Of a stretch of 64,000 bases of DNA, positions 35,186 to 47,535 are shown one piece after another. The DNA comes from Calliopum simillimum (taxonomy: Eukaryota; Arthropoda; Insecta; Diptera; Lauxaniidae), in NCBI GenBank assembly GCA_951812925.1, contig OX638369.1:41473061-41537060 (forward strand), given 5' to 3'. How positions within the stretch are numbered: the first letter of the stretch is position 1; each line of letters begins with the position of its first letter. Position numbers and translations under genes: made by a program. The notes below the pieces were generated by a model. It had not been told where the DNA came from. It ran no database searches and was given only the letters and a program-made list of their open reading frames with translations.

Positions 35186-35566
35186 AGGTAACAATTTCAT
35201 AAAATTAAATAAAATAAGTACACGTATAAAAGAGCATCTGTATTGTGGAAAATTATTTTAGTGCTTTTATCCTATAGTGCTTTCTTGCATAAAAACATAT
35301 TTTTTTATTAATGACTAGAGGCCTCTGCCCCCTGCTCGCTTCGCTAGCCAAAACTCGCGTAGCTCTTCCTCTTTTTAATTCTCTCTCTTCTAAATGCTCT
35401 GCGCGAAAAGATTATTTCTTAGCACCTTGTTTTTTGAAATTTGTATTGAAGACACACACCTTTGAAGTTGTGTTACTGTTTTATTCAAGACATAAACCTT
35501 CCAACTGTATTAACACAGTGCTTTTTGAACTGTAACGAATATAAATTGTTACAGTGCTTATTGAAC
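35186..35566. repeat. Repeat flanking the Foldback-like element, left part
   Basis: From 35320 the words CCCTGCTCGCTTCGCTAGCC, TGCTCTGCGCGAAAAGA and repeated CAGTG/CACAGTG occur. The right flank (36801-36930) has GCTCCTCTCTGCGCGAAAGA and CACAGTGATTG. The Foldback-like element therefore appears inserted in an older repeat. Class unknown. Confidence 0.4.
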
Positions 35567-35969
35567 CCCGAGTAAAAAAAAAACAATTTTTAAATTACGG
35601 CTGTACAAAGGCTGTACAAGGGCCAAATTTCATTACTTTTTTTGGGCTGTACAAGGGCCAAACATGGTGTTTTTGCAGGACATTTGGGCCGTACACGATG
35701 CTTCATATGGGCTGAACAGTTGCTGTACGTGGGCTGTACATGGGCTGTACATGGACTGTACAATTGAATTTTACTATTGAATTGGGCTGAACATGGGCTG
35801 TACATCGGCCGTAAATTAATTTTGTATTTTTGAAATGGGCTTTACATGGGCTGTACGTGGGCTGTACAATTGAATTTTACTATTGAATTGGACTGTACAT
35901 CGGCCGTACAATTTATTTTCTATTGAAATTTATTTTATATGATTTTGGGCGAAGAGAAAAAAATTCAAG

Positions 35970-36028
35970 TGTGGCTGACATCGATAAGCTGTGCGACTCA
36001 GAACATTGATAGCCTGGTTCGAAACCCA
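35970..36028 (+). other. tRNA-like module, plus strand
   Basis: TGGCTGACATCG resembles a Pol III A box and GGTTCGAAACC is a full B-box match (GWTCRANNC), with tRNA-like spacing. No convincing cloverleaf is drawn. It is followed by a T tract at 36043-36062 that would end a Pol III transcript. Confidence 0.5.
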
Positions 36029-36185
36029 TGGATAGCGAAAAAATTTTTTTTTTTTTTTTTTTTATTTCTTTTTTTCTGCCATACAAAATTGGCCTGTTGC
36101 TTGTTCTTTTTTAAAATGAAATAACATTTTTTTTTTTTAATTTAACTTTGCATTTCAAAGAATTTTCTTTTTCGTCTTATCTTTC

Positions 36186-36246
36186 AGGATTTGAACCTGG
36201 GAATCCCAAGTGTTCTGCGATACGCACGTCAACGAGTTCAGCCAAA
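36186..36246 (-). other. tRNA-like module, minus strand
   Basis: On the minus strand TTTGGCTGAACTCGTTGACG resembles an A box and CCCAGGTTCAAATCC holds a perfect B box. It aligns with the plus-strand module at 35970 (both have TGGCTGA, CAGAACA and GGTTC), so the two are diverged inverted copies. Downstream on the minus strand are A-rich and T-free stretches, so termination is uncertain. Confidence 0.5.
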
Positions 36247-36930
36247 GCTATCATTATTGAGTAGCTGGCTGAAAATTTATTATCTCATATTTATTCTGTC
36301 ATTCAATTTTATATGATAAAAAAAATGAAAAAAAAAAATTGTATTTTGACGTCAATAGAAAAAATAAATTGTACAGCCCATGTTCAGCCCAATTCAAATG
36401 AAAAAATCAATTGTACAGCCCATGTACAGTCCATGTACAGCCCACGTACAGCCCATGTACAGCCCATTTCAAAAATACAAAATAAATTGTACGGCCGATG
36501 TACAGCCCATGTTCAGCCCAATTCAATAGTAAAATTCAATTGTACAGCCCATGTACGGCCCACGTACAGCCCATGTTCAGCCCATTTGTTTTCTACCCAA
36601 ATTTTTTTTTGTGCATTTGTACAGCCCTTGCACGGCCGCATGTTCAGCCTTTTGGGCTTTTTTAGTTTTGTACAGCCCTTGTTCAGCCGTGTGTACAGCC
36701 TTTTGGGCTTTTTCAATTTTGTACAGACCACGTACGGCCTTAAAAAAGCAAAAACGCCCACGTTCAGCCCATGTTCAGCCCTTTATCGTTTTTACTCGGG
36801 ACTGTAAGATCAGAGTGACTCTCATACTGTGGATAGGACCAATTGCATCAGTCCTCCTCAAACTGTATTGCCACAGTGATTGTCAAACAGTGTCAAAGCT
36901 CCTCTCTGCGCGAAAGACTTAGGAAGCGAA

Positions 36931-38440
36931 CTTGATGTCGCGCGCAACGACGACTGAAAATTATTTTATATAATAGAAGGAAAATTTTACCTATTCGATG
37001 TCATTGAAAAAATGGAACTACCACATTTCCTGGAACTGCACCATAAGGCTGAAAACATCACTTTCTGACACTTTAAACAAGGATATCTCAAAATCTGAGG
37101 GTGATGGCTAAATTCTGACCGCGCAATCGTTTTTAGCACATCAAAAACCATACCGTATGGTACCTCAACTTTCTGCTACAAGACTTTTTTTTGTGGTCCT
37201 GTGTAATCAGTATTTTTCCTGATGGGTGTTTTCGCATATAATTTGCCATATACAACAAAAAAAAAAATAGCTAAGGAAAAAGCATAAAAAAGAACACAAC
37301 CACACAACTTTAATAAATTCATAGGAAACCATGAAAAGAACACTACAGCAGCGACGATGTTTCATGTACCTACACACACGAAAAAAAAAATAACATACAT
37401 ACATAAGCACACATTTCCAGCCAAATAAGCTCAAAGTATTTTCTCAGCGTTCCTAAGAAATCGTGAATTCGAAATTTACATCTCGAAATGTAACGCGTAT
37501 GAGAGGGAAAAACCACTTGCAAATCAACCAACCAACATAAAAACAACAAGAATCCCAAGAAGCCGCAAGATGTAGAGTAGATTGAGAGTCTGCAACAGTA
37601 AATTAATCCCAGCACACACACACACATGCACTCACTTAATTTAAATGCTTAAATTTGAGCGTGCGTATGTAGTATTAATGGATGCAAGTGTGTGTGTGAG
37701 CACGTTAAAAATGCAAAATAAATTTCTAAACTTGACTTTAAATCTCATTTTCGTTATGGGGCAACAGTTGCTGGATTGCGGAGATCGGAGTGTAGGAGCA
37801 AAATATTTCACTTTAAACTGACATTTCACATTCATATGCATAGCACATTAGAGTGTTGCGTTGCGCGCCTTGAAGCAAGCTATACAACATGTAACGAAGT
37901 CATTAATGTTGGCTACGCGTCGCGTACGTACGTTTGAGACACACGTATGTACATATGTTTGTGTGTTGTTGTTGCTCTCAGTGCATAGCGTATTTGCGCT
38001 CCGTTGCAAATTCACTTAAATGTTAAAGCGAAAACTAAGAGCAAAGTGTTTGTGTGCGTTGCAATGCAATTCTTACACAGTCACTATTCTACTGGCACAA
38101 ACACACATAACAGACGCACAAGCATACATGAGTGCATACACACATGTTTTTGTATACATATTAGTGCACGTGACACTGCAGCAGCGGCGGCAGTCCCTCG
38201 CACATATGAAGTCAAGAAAGTGCAATTTTAATGAGATGCAAATTTACATACCCACCAGCACAGATGCTGAGGGAACTTGGTGAGAAATGCGGTTTTGAAT
38301 TTTTGAATTTTGAGCGATTTTCTAATGGTTTCAAAAAAATAGGAGGAAGTATCGATATAATGAATACAAAAATACTTATGTAACGATAGAAAAGTCAAAA
38401 TAAGTACTTAGTTATGAACTCAATTTATATATAGTTTTCT
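36931..38440. other. Mostly unique sequence with CA repeats, no gene
   Basis: The section 37616-37627 is a short (CA)n. The section 37840-38240 is relatively GC-rich with GTACGTACG, many ACACA/TGTGTG words and GCAGCAGCGGCGGCAG at 38177. Overlapping ORFs on both strands are unconvincing. The stretch 37000-37200 may be an old repeat. Confidence 0.4.
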
Positions 38441-38454
38441 TACCTAAGATAAAC

Positions 38455-39130
38455 CGCTAGTAAAATTTTCAAAAAATCTCACGATATAAAAATTGAATGA
38501 GAAAAAATCTCATGACAGAAAAATTGCATGAGACCAAAATCTCATCAGATAAAAATATCATGTTAGAAAACTCTCTTGAGATGCAATATATGAAACTATA
38601 ACGTGAATACTATTTTAAAACAAAAATCTCACTTAGTTTCTTTCTCTGAATCTATTAATACAAAAATCACATGATTTAAAAAGTGCATGAGGCCAAAATC
38701 TCATGAGATAAAAATATCATATTGAAAAACTCAGATGAGATGCAACATATGAAATTATAATGTAAATAATATTTTAAAACAAAAATCTTACCGAGCTTCT
38801 TTCTCAGAATCTATTGATACAAAACTATCATGATATAAAAATTGCGTGAGACAAAAATCTCATGAGATAAAAATATCATATTAGAAAACTCTCATGCAAT
38901 GCAATATATGATATTATAATGAAAATATTATCTTAAAACAAAAATCTAACTAAGTTCTTCCTTAGAAAACACATTTTTAATAAATAGTTAGTGGCGCTAG
39001 AATTCTATTGATATAAAAATTTTACATAAGAAAAATCTCATGAGAGAATTATCCCTTAAAATATCAAAGATATAAAATTATCATATGACAAACTGCTTTG
39101 GTAAAAGTATTGCGTTATAATTTGGTTAAC
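38455..39130. repeat. TCATG satellite block 1, ~160-bp tandem units
   Basis: Three units of about 160 bp each carry AAAATCTCATSAGATAAAAA, TATCATRTTRGAAAACTC and a CTATTRATACAAAA word (GAATCTATT at 38648 and 38807). Smaller AAAATCTCATG words are spaced 15-25 bp inside each unit. Related words thin out to about 40000. Confidence 0.7.
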
Positions 39131-41449
39131 GAAAAATTTGATTGTTTTCATATAAAAAAAAAAAGCTTATGATACACCCAACATTATCTTATCGCCACCA
39201 CTATACTACAACTAGGTAACATCAATTTCAGTCTTAAGAATTTTGGATAGAGTTCTGTGACTGCAGCAGACTGTGCACCATACCATGACGCATAATCATA
39301 GGCCATTATCCCGAAAATGATAATTTTGGAGTTACCTTATTGTTGTATTGAGGTCACGATATTATGAACATCGCAGGAGACAAATCACTTGAACGTCTTT
39401 CTCTTTAGATAAATAGCTTTGGAAATAAAGCCCCAAATTTGTCATGACATAAAGTTGTGGTGTTAAAAAAATCGCATGCGACAGAAATTTCTTCAAAATC
39501 GGAAATACCGATGAGGTAAAAATATCATGTTAAAAAAAAATTTATCATAAATAAAATTTTTGGACAAAAGTTACTTGATTTCTTTTTCTTTTTTGGAATA
39601 ATATGTATCTTGGGAGCAATAATTTCTTAAAAAAAGCTTTGAGATAAAAAAATTGCATACAAAAACTGCATTACATATGTTTGAGTTTTTTCTTAACTAT
39701 TTTTAATAAATAGATAGAAAAAAAAAATTCACAAAAATATAATGATAAAAAATTATTGCATTATAAAACTCTTATGAGATAAATCTTTTGAGTATGTATT
39801 TTTCGTAAAAAAAAAATAGCTAGAGGAATAAAGCCGTAAAAATTTATTATTATGTTATAAAAAACGCATGAGACAAATCTTTTTTTTTTTTTTAAATGAC
39901 TTACAATTACAAAGATTTCGTTAGATTGAAATATGTTCGTGCAAAATTTTCATGAGCCAAAAATTTCTAAAAATAAAATGTAAGAATTATTTTATAAATA
40001 TTGGATTTTAGTAAAAGCAAAATCTACTCAACATCAAATGAACAAATCATTCAATGATAAATATTCAACAGTGCAACTCATCTGTCTGCTTATTCTTACT
40101 GGGTGCGCCAACATTTGCATAGAGATCATGTTACACACACACACACACACATTCAATTGCTGTGCACAAGTTTACTGCAAGAAAATGCATTCTCTACGTA
40201 CAAACACTGTTGCTGCATCATTCATTTTATATAATGTCACAGTGTGCCTTCTGTTTAATTCCTTTCCATCACAGTGATGTTGTCTAACCTTAAGTGTAGT
40301 TGTCATAATTTGACAGTTAAACTTTGACATTTTCACAATGGTAACTTTCAACAACTATAAAGCTATCTCTTTGCTCCTCTCACTGTGTCTGTAGGTACCC
40401 CTGTGTGTTTCATCTTCTCTACTCATTACTTTGCCCTTGCACTTGTAATGATCTAAATTTATTTACTGTGGTGCAAGGATGCAAGACGAAGGATATGCAA
40501 ATAACAAAGAGTTGCAACTGAGGTAAAATAGTACAAATAAAAGTGAAAGTACTCGTAAAAGAGAAAACCACAGGAAACAATATTAAAATTAAATTAAAAG
40601 TAAAAATAAATAAATTCATGAATTGAAACTATGGCTGAAGTTCTTACAAAATATTTATGCCACCATTTTAGTTAATTGAAGTAAATTATTTTAACGCACC
40701 ATATAATTTTAATAAAAAATACCAACGTAATGAAATTTTTACATATTTTTTTAATAAAAAAAAATTCATGCATTCAGTGAAATTTCAATATCTGAATTAT
40801 TTGCAGTTGATAGCGTATATCCTTTACATTTTTTGTATGTGTGTGTGTGTTTTTTATATACCTTTCAATTTATCCTTACTTGCGTCAGCAAAAATGTCAT
40901 CAATATCAGCAATTCATTTTTTTATGCGTATTGTGGACACTTTAAGCTTTTGATTTTTGCTTTCTTTCTCTGTTTTTTTTTAAATGCCACATATCCTTGT
41001 ATAAACACATTTATATCCTTGTGCTCTCCAACAATAAATCCATAAATAACATTGTAGCTTCTTTACAGCTATTGTTTTTTTCTTTATTGACATGACAATC
41101 ATTTTGTTCTTTTTTGTATTTTTGTATGACTTAATGGCGATTTTATTGAGTTGGCAACATGTGTGAGTAACGAACGGCAAAGCTCTGACAAATTGCTGTA
41201 AAATATCAAAATATCAGCAAATATATTAAAATAACATAAATAAGTTTTTCAGATAAAAAAATAAAGCAAACAGACTGAAAAGCTATAATATTGAAATAAA
41301 AATCTCAGCAATCGTAGGAGTTCTGGCACATATTCTACGCTCGATGAATTTATTAAATCATTTCAAACGCAAATAACATAATTTTTTATTAGCTTCTTTT
41401 ATACATCTTTCATTTAAATCATACATTTCATTAAATAAATTAATTTTTT
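39131..41449. other. Scattered TCATG words, then unique AT-rich sequence; no gene
   Basis: TCATGAGA-like words recur to about 39960. A (CA)n lies at 40131-40150. The section 40030-41300 appears unique. ORFs around 40768-41045 are T-rich and overlap each other; none resembles a protein. Confidence 0.4.
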
Positions 41450-41574
41450 AATTTTTTGCTGCTAAAAAATCTCACAAGGCTCAATTCTCTTGAAACATCA
41501 AAGTTTCAAATATACTCGTTATAGCTTTTTTCGTATGAAGTGATTTTTAAGATTTTGTTGAACATAAGATTTGA

Positions 41575-41795
41575 CGAAAAAACTGTCAAAAAAATTTTGT
41601 CTCATGAGATTTTTATGGCTTCATAAAATAATTTATATGATTTATTGCATGCGATTTTTTGATTTTAACATCATGAAATATTTGTGTCAAAAAAATATTT
41701 AAAAAATCGCATGCAATAAATTATAACACGTTCAAAAAATCTTATGTCATAAAAATCTCATGAGACAAAAATTTTTTTTTTTTTGACATTTATTT
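41575..41795. repeat. ~220-bp palindrome built from TCATG satellite words
   Basis: The left arm has TTTGTCTCATGAGATTTTTA, then TTTATTGCATGCGATTTTTT. The right arm has AAAAAATCGCATGCAATAAA, then TAAAAATCTCATGAGACAAA. Both arms end in TGTCAAAAAAA-type runs. The core words TCTCATGAGA and GCATGC are themselves palindromes. This looks like a discrete MITE of the satellite family. Confidence 0.65.
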
Positions 41796-42314
41796 CGTCT
41801 GATCTTTTCAAAAAAATCACAAAAAAATGTCAAGAGATATGTCAAAAAAAAAAAACCTAAATTGTGAAAATTTCATGAAATAAATATCTCAAAATAACTT
41901 GTTTCGTAATAAACATTGCTTTATTTTTAATAGTTCGTGACATAAAAATCAAATGATCATTATTTCGTGGAATACCAATAATATGAGAAATAGAAGTGAT
42001 CGATGCGTTTTAAAATTATGTTGATAAATAAAAACAAAATCAATAACATAAAAAAAAGAAATCCGCTATGTACGAGTAGTGATTGCTCCAAATAAATAAG
42101 TGTTCTTATCACAGTATTCACAAATCAGTCATATGAGACAAAAATCTAAGGGGTTAACTTTGAAAGAATCATGATATTGTCGTCATATTTGATCGCAGTA
42201 TAAATATTAAGGAACACAGAGGTGCCTTTAAAACTAAATTTTCAAAGACCTGTATTTTTCAAAATAATTGTACAGTCCTTTTATTTGATACTGTCCTTAA
42301 GACATTGATAATTT

Positions 42315-42902
42315 GAAAATAAAACTAGCAACCTTTGGCATGGCTAAAAATTAAATACTCTGCACTGCGTTATTTTAAAATTTTGTTTGTACGGAAGGTC
42401 CAAACCCTATTGGCCAAATTCACTTAGTTTTTGTTCAGATTTTGCACTAACTATTCCAAGTACTAATCTGCGCAAAATTTACTTTCATTACCTCATGCAA
42501 CACTTGTACAACAGAATTATGTAAATTTTGCTTGTATGAATGATGTCGCGCCCTATTGTCTGAGTTCATCTAGTTTTTGCTTGAATTATCTCGAAAAATA
42601 CTTTCAATATGGCATTTTGAAACTTTTTCTTATGTGAGAGGCGTCACGACCTCTTGTCCGAGTTTGCATAGTTTTTGCTCATAGCTTGTGCTCAGAGTCC
42701 TTAGTATTCCAGTGTACCAAATCAAATCGAATTATCTTGCTCCCAAAAAATATTAAAATGACAGACAGTCAGACGGTTATGGCTATATCGACTCAGTTGA
42801 CGCTGATCAAGAATGTATATACTTTCTCATACCTGCTATTATTCTTTTCCCGCGTTACAAATGAAAAGACAAAGTGAATATACCCTGGATCTAGAGTATA
42901 AC
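42315..42902 (+). mobile_element. mini-me/Helentron-like repeat, copy 2
   Basis: Collinear with 31475-32036. It has ACCTTTGGCATGGCTAAA, two internal units with Y-CCAAACCCTATTGG and GGCGTCACGACCTCTTG, then AAATCGAATTATCTTGC. ACAGACAGTCAGACGGT, GCTGATCAAGAATGTATATA and GAATATACCCTGGATCTAG follow. The microsatellite is only about four tetranucleotides long here, against more than ten in copy 1. Confidence 0.65.
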
Positions 42903-43144
42903 AAAAAACAAAATTCATGAAAACTGTTTAACGGGATTTTTTAGTATTTTTCCAAAATAACTCTTTTTGTTAAAGTATCCTAGATACAGGAAACAGTATT
43001 GTTGATACTAACTTACAAAAACCAGTTACACTTGATTAAGGAATTTAACGACAGAAATAACAAAAATGTTAAAATATGTACTAACTGGGGAGAACTATGA
43101 AAGATTGTGCCGTTGGCTTCAATCTGAAGTTTGTTTATGCACTA

Positions 43145-43540
43145 ACATTTTAAGTCGAAAGCCAAGTTTGCAACAAAAATGGCAATGTCAAATGTGCCCC
43201 GGTTTCAAAAATGCCCCAGTCTGCCCTATTTAAAAAAAAAATCAGAGATTCCACTTTTTTTTATAAGATTTATACATTTAAAGGAAAGCTGGGTTAATAC
43301 CAAAAATGGCAATATCAAATGTGCTCTGGTACCCAACCTACCCTATTTAAGCCAAAAATCAGAAATGCCACTTTTTTTGATACGGTGTAACCATTTAAAG
43401 CAAAGCCATGTTCACATCAAAAATGGCAAAGCCAAATGTGCCCGAATTCAAAAGTACCACCAGTCTACCCTATTAACATTAAATGTCGGAAATTCAACAT
43501 TTATTTTATATGATGTTAACATTTATTTAAACATTTAAAT
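43145..43540. repeat. Minisatellite, three ~120-bp units
   Basis: AAAAATGGCAAWRYCAAATG starts units at about 43175, 43302 and 43420. Each is followed by a CAGTCTRCCCTATT word, AATCAGARATKCCACTTTTT and a TTTAAAGSAAAGC word. A 119-codon ORF spans all three, but in different frames relative to the unit, so it is not a repeat protein. Confidence 0.7.
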
Positions 43541-44942
43541 TCACTGATGCACATCAACAATAAAATCTTGACCGATTTATATACACAATTTATGTTCTAC
43601 TTACATGCACGTACATTCATACGTATACATACAAACATCTGCGTTTTATAAATTCAAAGCTACAAGTTTAGCTTACTCGCCGCGTTGCCAACACACAAAC
43701 ATATGTCCAAATCAATTGAAACTGGACGTGCGTATGAATTTTGTTATAGAACTTTTTAGTGAAGCTGTAAAGAAAACAAAATAAAAAACAACAAAAAATT
43801 AAACCTAAAAAAATACGCACAAATACAGACACAAAAAAAAAAAGCACTAGAAAAATATCAGCAAAAAATACAATATAATCGAAATCGTAATCAGATCCAA
43901 TACACTCTAGAGATTCGATATCGTTGCGAACAAACGAAAGGAACGAACGAATGAACCAACGAATGATTGTAATGGAATTTATTGAATTACACAAATATTT
44001 TACGCATACAAAATTTCGTCTACAAAAATAACGATGTGATTGCTATATCAATAGACTATGCATGTGAGCATAAATTTTGGGTGGTCTGAAAAATATTTGA
44101 AAATTTTTGGAGAGATAATCTTAAGAAATTGAGAATTTGAGCAATATAAGTGTTTACAAAAAATAACTGAGCTTTTGTTTTGTGAAATTTAGGTGGCATT
44201 TTTAACTTAAATATATCATATGCATACTTATATATATGATATCGTTCAATATAAATTGGGTTTAAAAAACTTGCGTGCGATAACAATTGCATGCGATAAA
44301 AATTACATGCGATAAAAATTACAATCAATAAGAATCGCATATGATATAAATCGCTCTTTATGAAAAATTTCTTAATCTTAATTCTTTATATGATGAAAGT
44401 CACTCACAATGAAATATATCAGGAAACAAAAATTAATGTGAGACAATAAATAGCTGAGGATTGTTTTTGTCCGACAATTATTCTTACTGAAATCTCAATC
44501 TCATGTACTAAAAAGCTTAAGAGAGAAAACTTTTATTTGATAAAATTTGTTGTCAAAATTCTAAGTTGAACTTAAAGCCCCATTATGTGTTAATGTTAAA
44601 AAGTATATCTTATGATTGACACCTCATGTTCAAAGAAAGATAGCGCTTGATAATCAGCTAACTAAATTTTTCTAGAAGTTGAACAGAAAACGTGAGTTAT
44701 AAAATTTCTTAGATCACTCTAATGGCAATGTCTAAGAATTTATTTGGAGCTGCATTGTGTTAAGTCTTCACTCAAAGATTGTTGTTTTTATATTGTGGTT
44801 GCTATTATCTTGGCCTAGTTTAACTTATTTTTATATACATATATTCTTTCTTTTTCCTTTTTGTGTCTTGTACCCTATGCATGCTCTACAAAAATCTTAA
44901 ATTTTGGAAATTTTTGTGACGAAATAATAAAAAACAAACAAA
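43541..44942. other. No gene; short TCATG/GCATGC block at 44275-44350
   Basis: GCATGCGATAAAAATTA is repeated with a 20-bp period at 44288-44330. Otherwise unique AT-rich sequence without recognisable features. Confidence 0.4.
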
Positions 44943-45203
44943 TTCAAAGTTGAAGAACATAACTTCCATTGCTTGGAAAATACAAGGTTAACAAAAAAAA
45001 CAATATTTTATCCATCTTTAAAAAGATTTCCTTAAAAAAAATTTTAAGAAAAATAAATTTTTATTTTGGAAAATTTCATCTTTAAGATTTTGCAAAACAT
45101 GACCGTCATTTCGTCAATATTCTTATGATTTATATAAGAAATATTAATTTTTTGTATACCTTGAACTTTTTAAACATTGGAAGTTATATTCTTCTACTTT
45201 GAA
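44943..45203. mobile_element. ~260-bp palindromic MITE (TTCAAAGT ends)
   Basis: The left arm TTCAAAGTTGAAGAACATAA then CTTCCATTG is mirrored at the right end (CATTGGAAGTTATATTCTTC then TACTTTGAA). A diverged direct copy of the interior (TTTAAGATTTTKCAAAA word) lies at 45405-45440. No target duplication assigned. Confidence 0.55.
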
Positions 45204-45665
45204 AAATTCGTTTTTGGTCACCTAGTGGGTGTAAATCAAAGCACAAAATAATGTTAAAAAATTGGCACGTGACTTTTTAGAAAAAAAATTCCCGTGGCTC
45301 TCGCAGCCATTTAGCGCAAAATAAATCTTCCACAAAATGTTTGTTTTTCATCCACCTTTCTTTAAAAAAAAAATTAAAAAAAAAAAAAAATATTATTTTG
45401 AGATAATCAACTTTTAAGATTTTTCAAAAATAGGCCGCCATTTTGTATATTTTCAAAATTTTTCTAATTTAAAAATAGAAATTGAAATAACGTTTGAAAT
45501 GCTACAAGAATCCAAAAACACAACTTAAAAAAATTTTTTTTTTGACAAAATTGCATCGATTTTTCGCAAAAATACTAATTTGACACTCTGAAGTTCCTTG
45601 CCCATAACTTGCAAAAGTAAAAAAAAAATAAAATTCCGCAAAACTAATAATGAGAGGTCTCCATA

Positions 45666-47176
45666 CTGAGCACGGCGTGCTTGAACCAAGTTTAAATAAA
45701 AGTTTCTTGCATATGAGTTTTTTGTCTGAATTATGTTACGTAATAACTTCACGAATCAAATGATTCCAAAATTAAAAAAATCGAATGGGCCCTTTTTGAA
45801 ATAAGGAGCCTTAAGCAATAACTATAAAAAGTTAATACAACACAAAAATAAAAATATTTGTAACATTTTGCAAACTATTTTTTCTAAACTAATTTGAGGT
45901 CGCTGAACACGAAAAACGCATTTATTTTTTTTTTTCCTTGGGGTCGTTCCCAAGTTATTCGATAATTTATAATTTCGAGGTTATAGCTTCATATACATCA
46001 ATATATTTCTATGACGCCAAGTCCGATCAATTTTATTTTTCCACGCTTACAAAGAGTGATTAACGGCGCTTCTAACAAGTATACCAATAATTATGCTCCA
46101 AACAAAATTGACTGAGTTAAAACAGGAAAAAGCTTGATATTTCAAAAAATTTTTAAATTTTTCACATCAACTTCAAATGAAACACTTTGTTTTTGGCACA
46201 TATTTTTTTTAAATAATTATTTTTAGAAATGTGATTTAATGGCGCATATGATTGCAAACATTTTAAGCCTATGTTGAGCAAAATCGAATGAAATTTCCAA
46301 AAGATATAAAGGCTTTAGTGCAATAAGGAAGATGTGAGAATTTTCGAAATGTTCGGCCTGAGTCAACAGATCCAATTTTTCAGCCTCCAAATAGGACACC
46401 CTACACTTATTGAACACTTTAAAGATGATATAAGTAACTTCTAATCATTCTCTGTAGAAGAACATTGCGGATTGTATCAAAAATATTAATTTTTGAAAGA
46501 ATTCGAAATTTCTCTATTGCACTAAAACCTTAATATATTTTGGAAATTTCATTCGATTTTGCTCAACATAGGCTTAAAATGTTTGCAATTATATGCGCCA
46601 TTAAATCACATTTCTAAAAATAATTATTTAAAAAAAATTTGTGCCAAAAACAAAGTGTTTCATTTGAAGTTGATGTAAAAAATTTAAAAAATTTTTGAAA
46701 TATCAAGCTTTTTCCTGCTATAACTCAGTCAATTTTGTTTGGAGCATAATTATTGGTATACTTGTTAGAAGCGCCGTTAATCACTCTTTGTAAGCGTGGA
46801 AAAATAAAATTGATCGGACCTGGCGTCATAGAAATATATTGATGTATATGAAGCTATAACCTCGAAATTATAAATTTTCGAATAACTTGGGAACGACCCC
46901 AAGGAAAAAAAAATAAATGCGTTTTTCGTGTTCAGCGACCTCAAATTAGTTTAGAAAAAATAGTTTGCAAAATGTTACAAATATTTTTATTTTTGTGTTG
47001 TATTAACTTTTTATAGTTATTGCTTAAGGCTCCTTATTTCAAAAAGGGCCCATTCGATTTTTTTAATTTTGGGATCATTTGATTCGTGAAGTTATTACGT
47101 AACATAATTCAGTCAAAAAACTCATATGCAAGAAACTTTTATTTAAACTTGGTTCAAGCACGCCGTGTGAGCACTT
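45666..47176. mobile_element. 1.5-kb palindromic element related to that at 18241
   Basis: Arms of about 700 bp mirror each other from GGCGTGCTTGAACCAAGTTT at the left to AAACTTGGTTCAAGCACGCC at the right, with TA near both ends (45664-45665, 47175-47176). Each arm contains CTAATTTGAGGTCGCTGA, then a CGCATTTATTTT word, an A/T-rich run, CAAGTTATTCG or its equivalent and a GAGGTTATAGCT word. The same order occurs in the arms of 18241-20388, so the two are diverged members of one family. The loop (46350-46500) is unique. No transposase. Confidence 0.75.
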
Positions 47177-47224
47177 AGAACAGCTCTGTGAAGTTTTATA
47201 AAAATCTGAGGACTCAACTGCCAA

Positions 47225-47535
47225 ATTCGAAAAACTTGAGCTGGAAAGCGTCCTAAGATATTCGTCGTTTTGACTAAGAAGCCTTCGGGTGTCCCAGTCG
47301 CAGGAAATAAATCACTTAAAGCTTGTTGATAGTGCGGCATTGATGTTTTTCCTCTTGTACATCTATTTAGATTGTCTTCATTTCGACTATGAAATCTTCG
47401 GGTGACTTTCGGGATGTCCTAGGAAATGAATCAAATAAAGCTTGTTGATAGTCCGTCATAAATGATATCCCTTTAGTATACCTAGATATTCTCTATTTTT
47501 ACTATGAAGCTTTCGGGTGACTTTTTGAAACCCTC
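47225..47535. repeat. Minisatellite family A, reverse orientation
   Basis: Three units in inverted orientation relative to 34393-34830: TTCGTCGTTTTGACTAAGAA then GCCTTCGGG, AAGCTTGTTGATAGTSCG, and CTAGATATTC. It follows directly on the right end of the palindrome at 45666-47176. Confidence 0.7.

Larger units (their letters stand above)
35567..36800. mobile_element. Foldback-like element with GTACAGCCC-repeat arms
   Basis: The ends CCCGAGTAAAAA and TTTTTACTCGGG are exact complements. Each arm (35605-35935 and 36370-36785) is a run of irregular 11-12-bp repeats of GGGCTGTACAT (left) or its complement ATGTACAGCCC (right). Units such as GGCCGTACAA and GGGCTGAACA are mixed in. Terminal repeats made of short direct repeats are the hallmark of Foldback elements. 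The centre (35936-36312) is not arrayed and holds two opposed tRNA-like modules. Long apparent ORFs reading TAHVQP repeats are translations of the array. No target duplication was evident. Confidence 0.75.

Noticed and set aside
36313..36807. 164-codon plus-strand ORF with repeated TAHVQP residues
   Set aside because: It is a direct translation of the ATGTACAGCCC repeat array in the Foldback-like element and changes frame with the irregular unit length.
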